From Labia minor (taxonomy: Eukaryota; Arthropoda; Insecta; Dermaptera; Spongiphoridae), in contig OY720347.1 in NCBI GenBank assembly GCA_963082975.1, positions 33,063,398 through 33,127,397 of the forward strand: a stretch of DNA of 64,000 bases. The letters run 5' to 3'. The notes below the pieces were generated by a model. The model was given only the letters and a program-made list of their open reading frames with translations. It was not told the origin of the DNA and did not search any database. Within the stretch, counting starts at the first letter, position 1, and each line of letters starts with the position of its first letter. The translations under genes were made by a program, and so were the position numbers. Positions 57,036 through 64,000 of this stretch are shown here, one piece after another.

Positions 57036-60000
57036 CTTGGCCGAGTCGGACTCCTCGGAGCTTTTGCCTGGTTGGCTCCGGCCGCCACCTCCCGGACTAT
57101 GGCGCAACTTGCCTATGGTCGGGTCATGCCGATTCGAGTCATAAGAACGATTTACTATCGGATGTCCGAAACTTCCTTGAGATGATAAACGAGTGCCCAC
57201 TATTGACGACGCTTTACTTTCGGCTAATCTTATTGACATAGATGTTTCCATTTTTTTCGATTTACGACGAAAACTGAAAGATCTCCGCCCCTTTTTACTT
57301 GATTCTGATTTTTTATGATCTTTGTCAACTTCACAAAATGTTTTAGCTCGGCCACATTCTGCTAACATTTTTTCATTACCTTTATGACGTTCCCAAACAA
57401 TATCATTTTTAGTTTGTTTGGCTAAACGTTCACCTTGACTTCGAAAATTTAGTGTCCAATTATCAGAAAATTGTTTTGAAAGTTTTCTTCCTTTATTTTG
57501 CATTTCAACTGAATCCCAAGACGAAGTTTTTTCATAAAGATTTAATTTTTGAGGCTTTTGTTGTCTTACATCTTCACGCCGAGAATTATCCTCCCATGAA
57601 TTAGTAAAACTATTTTTTTTTCTGTCATCATGTTTTAAATTTGAATCCCAAGAACTAGCTTTAGCACTGAAACCGGCCTTCGCATATAAATGTTGACGAT
57701 TATCTATTCGATTTTGTGAATTTAAGTCAATCTCTAAAGATTTCGTTGTCGAAATTTGAATAGATGGCTTTTCAACTGAAAGATTTCTGTCCCAAGAAGC
57801 TGCTCTGAGACCATCTTCCTCTGAAGATTGGAGTGTTAATTTTTTAGAATGAATTGGACTTACTGGTTGAGTAATTGTTGGTCTATAACAACGAAGCTCT
57901 TCATCCCATCGACCAGCTGAGAGTTTTGTGTAATCTTCACGTCGACCTGGACCAGGACTAGATCCCTGTGAATGTGAATGTTGGCGAACTAAATATTTTT
58001 CTTTTGTTCTGGGTTCACTGGGACCAATATCTTTTTCCCAAGAACTAGATAAAATAGAGTTATCCCCATGTCGACGCCGCCTTTCAATACGATCTAATTC
58101 AAAACGGCTTTTAAAACTGCAACTATGTTGTAATTTATCCGCTATTTTATTCATCATAATGCGTTCTTGAGCAGTAATGTTTGGAGAAAATTTTATTTGT
58201 TGAGCCAGTTTTTCTAGTGAATCACTTAAAGTTGTTTGCAAATTATTTGGTGATGCACTTAATTCTTTTCTATTAAGAGATCTATTTACTGGAGAGGATC
58301 TCCGCGAACTTGCCGTTGATTCTTTACTTTCTCGTCGAACGTTCAAATTTTTTGAACTTCGAGTTGATTGAAGATGTCGAGGGCTAGCGGACCTGGATGA
58401 TTCTCGGCTAGATTTTGATCTTTGTTCAATATTTAAATTACGATGTTTTGTTGAATCAGAGCTGCTTTCAGAACGTTGCGGAAGCGGTTTGTCTGTGGTA
58501 TTTGCTCTTCTTAACCCACTTTGATTTATAATATTAATAGTGGCATTGTCTTGACTTCTAAATACTCTAGGGTCAATCAATGACGAAATTTTATTTATAT
58601 TTCTTGGACTGGTGTCCCTAGATTTTGAAATTGTTCTTTTCATAGGCCGTTTATGTAAACCCGTATTAATAGATTCTAAAGATTTAGAATGTACTTTAAG
58701 TTTATGAGCGTTATTAGAAAGAAATGTAGAAGGAGGTCCAATATAGTTTCCTTCTCCACGATCAATAGTATGAGGAGAACGTCTATATTGTCTTGGTTGA
58801 TGTTGTGATTGTAATTGCTGATTTTGGTATTGTTGATGTTGCAAATGATGTTGAAGCTGTTGTTGTTGTTGAAGTTGTTGCTGTTGAAGCTGTTGTTGTT
58901 GAAGTTGTTGTTGTTGGAGTTGTTGTTGTTGGAGTTGTTGCTGTTGAAGCTGTTGTTGATGTTGATGTTGTTGAGGTTGTTCAGTTAATTCAAGTGAATC
59001 CTGTTGGACTTTAGATTGTCTTCTAATTCCCACCCGAGGAGATGCAAGACCTTTAACTCCGAGTCTAGGACTTGGGGTTCTTTCGATTCTAGATTTTACC
59101 TCTAAACTAGTGGAAAAAGGAATCTGTCCGTTTATTTTTGGAATAGCTTTCGGTTTCAAGGGCTCTACATAATCTGTATGCCAAGTATTAGATCTGATAA
59201 AATCAGAAGGCGATTTACCTGCTCTTAAATTTTTCGTTGGGACATCAATTAATCTTTCTATATTGAAAGATCTTTGTTTGCTTGTAGCTTGAGCTAGCCA
59301 AGCATTCAGTTGTTTTGTACGAGTAGGTTGAGAACGTAATTCTGCTGCAATAGCACTCTTTGATCTTGGCCTATAATTATCATATAAACATGATTCAATA
59401 TCCAAATGACGTGGCCTCTGTGGTGCTTGCTGATGAGCTTCTCGAATTAATCGAGTTCTGCAAATAATTGAATCACTTGTAGATGTATTCAATCGAATAT
59501 TACGAAGTTCTGTACTATCAATCTCGTAATTTACTGCGTCAAGTGATTGTTCAATAGATTTTTCATAACTTGTTCTTAGCTTATGTACATTTGAAGGATA
59601 ACGTCTATAGATATGTTCATCAAGAATATCAGCGTCACTTGATTCACTTGAAGGAAGCCTAGGTTTCGGAGTTGAAATTAATTTAGTGTTACGTTGAAGT
59701 AAGTAATCATCACTAATAACAGAATCAGTCGACGATTCATGAACAAGTCTTGCGTTCCGAGGATTACTTCGATATTTAGGAGCTGAAGATTGTTTAACAT
59801 CTAAACATTCATTCGCTGAATCTAAGAGTTGTTTTGATTTTACTGTTGTATATCTTGATGGAAGAAAGTGTTTTGGCTGAATTTCAAAATCATCACAAAT
59901 TGATTCATTGGAAGTTCTATGATATTTAGTAAAGCAATCATCGCAAACTGGCTTTGATTGGGGTAAACCCTGTGGGGATGGTGTGTTATTGAGACAGAGG

Positions 60001-60665
60001 ACCGTATCACTTGAAGAACTTTTTAGACTCTGAACTGGCGCGCACAACCTGGTTGAGTCCACGACGGAGACAGGTGTCGTTGTTCGTGTCCCCTCCTCAT
60101 TCACAGGAGATGCTGACAACTGACGCACTGAGGTGCGCACATCCACAAAATCGATCGATCGAGAGTCATCCGAATCAAATGAAGAAGACAATCCATTAAC
60201 AAGTCGTCTTCGACGCGCGGCAGTGTTTATCTCATCATAGCTTTCTCGCGACTGAGACCGCTGGGAGATATCTGATTTATCTCGTGATAAAGATTGTTTG
60301 CTTAGATAAGATGTTTTGCCATCTTTTAATTCATAACTATTTCGATCCGATTTCCAAACATTTATATAACTTTTATCCTCTTTTTTTCGTGAAGGAATAT
60401 CTGCTATGACTTCATCCACCACCCAAGCCCTCCGTTCATCTCGCATTTTTTTATCAAACGCATCCGTTTTTTCAGTGACATATGTGGCTGGAACATAAAA
60501 TGGTCTTTCACTTGAATTTCGTATAACTTGCCACCAATCCGCATTAGTTTTACGTAAAAGAAAAAGCTTCTCCCCATGATGTATTGAAATCTCCCGACCA
60601 TCTTTCGTTTGATATTCAAAATCAAATAATACCCTCAAACTAACATCGGGGATATCAGCTGACAT
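57036..60665 (-). CDS. SH3-containing large exon, ARHGAP12/15/27-like N terminus
   Basis: The SH3 domain spans residues about 9-66: LRVLFDFEYQTKDGREI, GEKLFLLRKTNADWWQV and FYVPATYV match the N-terminal SH3 of ARHGAP12/27-type RhoGAPs, which bind proline-rich partners at membranes and junctions and down-regulate Rho-family GTPases. A long Ser/Arg-rich, presumably disordered region follows, with a Gln-rich tract (563-625, LQQQQ repeated) and eight Trp motifs (W876 to W1091), then a basic RRSFSFRRKSKK patch (1127-1138). The frame stays open to a stop at 56985, but CAAG then GTCAGT is a good donor, so the exon should end at K1210 (57036), phase 0; the 16 residues beyond look like intron read-through. 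The usual WW, PH and RhoGAP domains are absent, so the protein is incomplete here. The ATG context (AAAATG) is good. The family call is moderate; that it is a real gene is near certain. Confidence 0.85.
58846..58977 (-). repeat. Coding Leu/Gln pentamer repeat
   Basis: CAA/CAG-rich tandem coding LQQQQ units at residues about 565-610 of the SH3 protein, flanked by His/Gln text (HQHQ, HHLQH). Mixed CAA and CAG codons are used with Leu interruptions. The antisense Val/Glu-rich frame on the plus strand is an artefact of this repeat. Confidence 0.85.
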
Positions 60666-60666
60666 T

Positions 60667-60690
60667 TTAGATTATATTAGAATAAAACAT
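60667..60690 (-). promoter_or_regulatory. Upstream ORF ending one base before the main start
   Basis: ATG TTT TAT TCT AAT ATA ATC TAA lies just upstream, and its stop is separated from the main ATG by a single A. If this sequence is in the mature 5' leader it would be translated first and could lower or time initiation at the main start. No acceptor close to the ATG was recognised, so it is likely part of the same exon. Confidence 0.45.
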
Positions 60691-60976
60691 TATTGACAAA
60701 AAATTCCCAGGCTTATAGAAAATATATCACTTTTGAATGACTATTAAATACATTGAATCACAGACGATTTGATATATTAATGAAACTTTAACACTTTTTT
60801 CTTGCATATCATATAATAACACTTAAATACAAATCACTAACACATTATTTTTAATAGTATATATATTCAAAATCAAAATGAAATTTTATTAGATTATTTT
60901 TAAACACACTATAGTAAAAAATCACTATATTTTTAGAAAAAAATAAATATGGTATAATATCACTTTTTGATTATTG

Positions 60977-61094
60977 CAATGGATGATTAGTAGGGGATGA
61001 ATAATTAAAAAGAGCTAGAGATAGGCTCGACACTTGTTGCAGGTAGAGGGGGGAGTCGACCGACAGGGCTTCCAAGGTGGGGGCCGCGAATGAA
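60977..61094 (-). other. Candidate 5' exon behind a strong acceptor
   Basis: A T-rich tract followed by CAG (AG at 61096-61095) is a textbook acceptor on the minus strand, and balanced sequence begins immediately after it. One frame, FAAPTLEALSVDSPLYLQQV and onward, is open for about 40 codons to a TAA; another frame is also open for about 30 codons. No good donor was found at its lower end, so it may be an alternative or terminal exon, or continue as leader into the main coding exon. Confidence 0.4.
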
Positions 61095-61913
61095 CTGAAA
61101 AAAAAAAAAATAAAAATAAACATTAAAAAAAAATTACTACATAAATAACACAAAATAATAATAATAATAATATTAATAATAATTTTAATAAAATATAAAC
61201 AGTGTGCTATAAATAGGAAAAAAAAATATAAAATAGCTCAAACAGGTAAGAACAAAAATATTACATAAGGATATTTAATACTTGAGAGATAATTGTTTCA
61301 TGGCCATTGTAAATAAAATAGCTTGGTTAAATATATTTAATTAAAAATAAATAAATAAATTTAAAAAAAAAATTCTCACATAATAAAATTTGTTTGTTTT
61401 TTTTTAGATTTAAATCATAGTAAGCATAGAGAAATAAATCTTTATATATTCTACTATAAAAATATATTATTTTTTTATATTAAATTTTATATTAGATAAT
61501 TTTTTTTTAAAAAAAAGAGTAATTTCCGGTTTTTATTTAAAAATAATTATTTAAAATATAATTTTTGAAAATTAATTAGTTTTCAATCATTCAATGAATT
61601 GATGGATAAATGAACTCGCAAGGTCATAGAAAGAAGATAAGGTTAATAAATTATTAAAAGAATGATGATGGAACAATAAACTTTGGATGAATGAATGTAT
61701 TTTTAGTTTAGGTTTATTTTTTTATTTTTATTTTTACAGGTTAAAAAGGGAATTCTTAATGAAAAAATAATTGTTATTTAATGGAAAAATAATTATAAAA
61801 AAAAAGAGAAAAAAAAGCAAAAAAAAATTGTGGAGAGTAAAAATATTTTTTATTTTGATAAAGTGAAATTTTGGGATAGCATGTGCGAGAAGAAATAATA
61901 AATAGCGATTTAC

Positions 61914-62120
61914 CTTGCGACAGAATCGAGGCCTGGTCTTTGACAGTTCATGACTTGGCGTTGGCGCAGCGCAGACTGAATGGGAGAGGAAGGCGCGGGA
62001 ATTTGGAAAGAGACACGGCGCAGACGCCGCGCCGATTGGTGGAACGTAGATCACATGACCTTCCCCCCTTACCCCAATGCACTTGCACCCCAAGTGAGAG
62101 TGGTTTGCTCTTCGGTGGAG
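61914..62120 (-). promoter_or_regulatory. CpG-rich promoter and probable exon 1 with donor
   Basis: This is the most GC-rich stretch in the window. On the minus strand it has CATGTGATC (E-box-like, about 62050), a CCAAT box (CCACCAATCGGCG, about 62041) and CpG-rich text (GGCGCGGCGTCTGCGCCG), and ends at a strong donor, CGCAAG then GTAAATCG (GT at 61913-61912). This fits the promoter and 5' untranslated exon of the SH3 gene. Frames of 77-129 residues crossing it on both strands are composition artefacts. Bidirectional activity is possible but no plus-strand gene is visible. Confidence 0.55.
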
Positions 62121-64000
62121 CACGGTGGTTTAGAACAACCCTCAGGTGTTAATAACATCATCTCTTACCACCTGCAACCGAAATATTTAACCTTCGTGTT
62201 TATGTTACTTTAACAAATTAATTGATAATTGAAAGGGTAAAAAACAACCACTTTTTTCATTTATTAATTATTTTTATTTTTATTTTGTTTATAACTAAAA
62301 AATATTTTTAATTAATTACTTAATTACTTTAGTTATTTTAAATAATTTTAAAGAAATAATTAATAAATACCTATAAATTTTTCTAATCAATTGATTTTTA
62401 TAAATGGCTTTAATTATTTAAATTAAATTATTTCGAACATTATTTTTTTAACTTTGAAAAAAAACAAAAAAACATTCAATGCTAATTTTTTTTAATGGGA
62501 AATTTGAATGTTTTTAATTTTTTAATCTATTAAAAAATTTGATCCTTTCAAGATTTAAACAGAATTACAAAAATATCCTTTTTTATTGTTGTTTTTTTTT
62601 CATTAATTTATGTAATACCTTTATCCCTCTCTCCAGTGTCAATTATGCTAATGTTTAATTAGTATAAAAATTGTTCATACAATAATAAACATATTTAATA
62701 TAGTCTCATCATCAATTATAATTAAATAAATAAGTAAGTAGATAATATTGGAATAAAATAATTATTTAGAAATATATTAGATTTAACCGTAGGTACTATC
62801 TGAAACATTTGAATAAGTTTTGTTAACTATAATGAAACATAAAAATAAAAATCTTGAAAGAAAATTTTTTAATTAAACACTCGGTGAAGTTTCAAATTTT
62901 TTAATATATTGATGCTTATCGATGGTTGATGCTTGAAATTTAATATTTATTTATTCTTCTGATAAGAATAATTATTTTGTTTAATTAAATTATTTCATAA
63001 TTATTATTATTGTTTTTTCATTTTTCAATATTTGAAAAATTGATATATTGTCTATAATTTTCATTTGAAAATATTATTATAAAATTATTTAATGTAATAT
63101 TTTATTTTAATTATTTTATGAATCTGATAAACTTAAAATATTAAATCCAAGAGTTTCGTAATTAAAATATTAAATTTTCAAATCCAATTAATATTATTTT
63201 TTTTTTCAAAATTTTAAAATAATGTATTCTTTCCCTTAATTAAAAATTTTTTAAAATATGGTTTTTTATACTATTAATATTTTCATTTTATGAGAATATT
63301 TTAATAAATTTATTTTATTTTAATAAAAATTTTGTATTTATCTATAATACTTTTAATTTATTTCAATATTATTTAAACCTTTATTTCTATAGTTTATTTT
63401 ATCCCAAGATGTTTAAAAAGTATGGTAAGTAACATAATTATGGAACAATTAACAAAACTTAATTTTCTTTTAACATGGACATTCTAATTCCAATACAATG
63501 TTTATTTTATTATTATTATTAATATTATTATTATTTTTGATTTTTGAAAAATAATGAAATAAAAGTATAAACATAACAAAAAATAAAAAAATTTTTACTC
63601 CTGAAAAACTTGGAAATTTTTTCGATTGAAAAGTAAAAATAATAAATAAGAAAATTAAGAAAATGACATCAAAAAATAAAGCAATATTGAAACATACTAT
63701 TGATTATAGAATCACTGAGCCACGCCTAGTGGAGCGTAGGTTTCACGACGCACAAATTACGATATTTTCAGATGATTCATGATGCCAAATTAAATCACTC
63801 ACGTTCATTGATAAAATTACCTCCTTGGTATTCAAAATATTTGACAACTGAGATTCAATGAAGTTAAATTTAAATCAAAAAAATTCTAATGATATTCAGA
63901 GAGAAGAGAAAGATAATGCAATAGAAAAAAAATAATTTATAAGATTATCAGGATGTATAATTTTTTTCATGATTAAGAGCATATGTCTGTTGAACCGAAA
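62121..64000. other. AT-rich stretch at the right edge
   Basis: A/T-rich upstream sequence. A short balanced patch at about 63710-63775 (CTGAGCCACGCCTAGTGG, CACGACGCACAAATTACG) is unrecognised. No gene supported. Confidence 0.5.

Noticed and set aside
58793-59014. Val/Glu-rich 73-residue plus-strand frame
   Set aside because: It is the antisense of the CAA/CAG repeat in the SH3 protein's exon.
61734-62213. Several frames of 77-129 residues on both strands
   Set aside because: They arise from the CpG-rich promoter and exon 1 block; none has family motifs and they contradict each other.
1-64000. Endogenous viral genes
   Set aside because: No capsid, viral polymerase or envelope-like frame was recognised; the only polymerase-like remains are of a non-LTR retrotransposon.

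Overview
This window looks like nuclear DNA of an arthropod, most likely an insect. It is very AT-rich. It has eukaryotic splice signals, one large coding exon with an animal-type SH3 domain and a polyglutamine tract, many simple-sequence runs, and decayed DNA transposons, SINEs and non-LTR retrotransposon remains typical of insects. A hymenopteran host is possible but the sequence does not prove it. There are no operons, CRISPR arrays, rRNAs or intact tRNA genes.

Only one ordinary host gene is well supported, on the minus strand at the right end. A CpG-rich promoter/exon 1 region (about 61914-62120) ends in a clear splice donor. The main coding exon (60665 to 57036) starts with an SH3 domain most like that of the ARHGAP12/15/27 RhoGAP family, followed by a very long disordered region with a Leu/Gln repeat and eight spaced Trp motifs. 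It ends in phase 0 at a good splice donor. No WW, PH or RhoGAP exon was recognised in the 57 kb that follow on this strand, so either that stretch is largely intron or the locus has an unusual structure.

The rest is almost entirely mobile DNA in AT-rich filler. The best-preserved element is a hAT transposon (14855-18170) with an uninterrupted 619-residue transposase and a perfect 8-bp target duplication. It sits inside an internally deleted mariner element (14701-18626). Four or five other mariner, RT and Helitron-like remnants, three hAT-type MITEs, one MITE of another kind and two tRNA-derived SINE families are spread through the window.

The most interesting signal is a set of three non-autonomous repeat families, named here A (five copies), B (four) and C (one). 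Their termini differ, but by eye they share one plan: an end block, a microsatellite, then a module of three boxes (ATTTGGTAYA, ATCAA-TTT, CCGGAAGTG) at conserved spacing. Terminal hairpins and sub-terminal inverted repeats suggest a Helentron/HINE (DINE-1-like) origin, but that is inference. Four of the five A copies also carry two perfect CRE palindromes (TGACGTCA) 20 bp apart.
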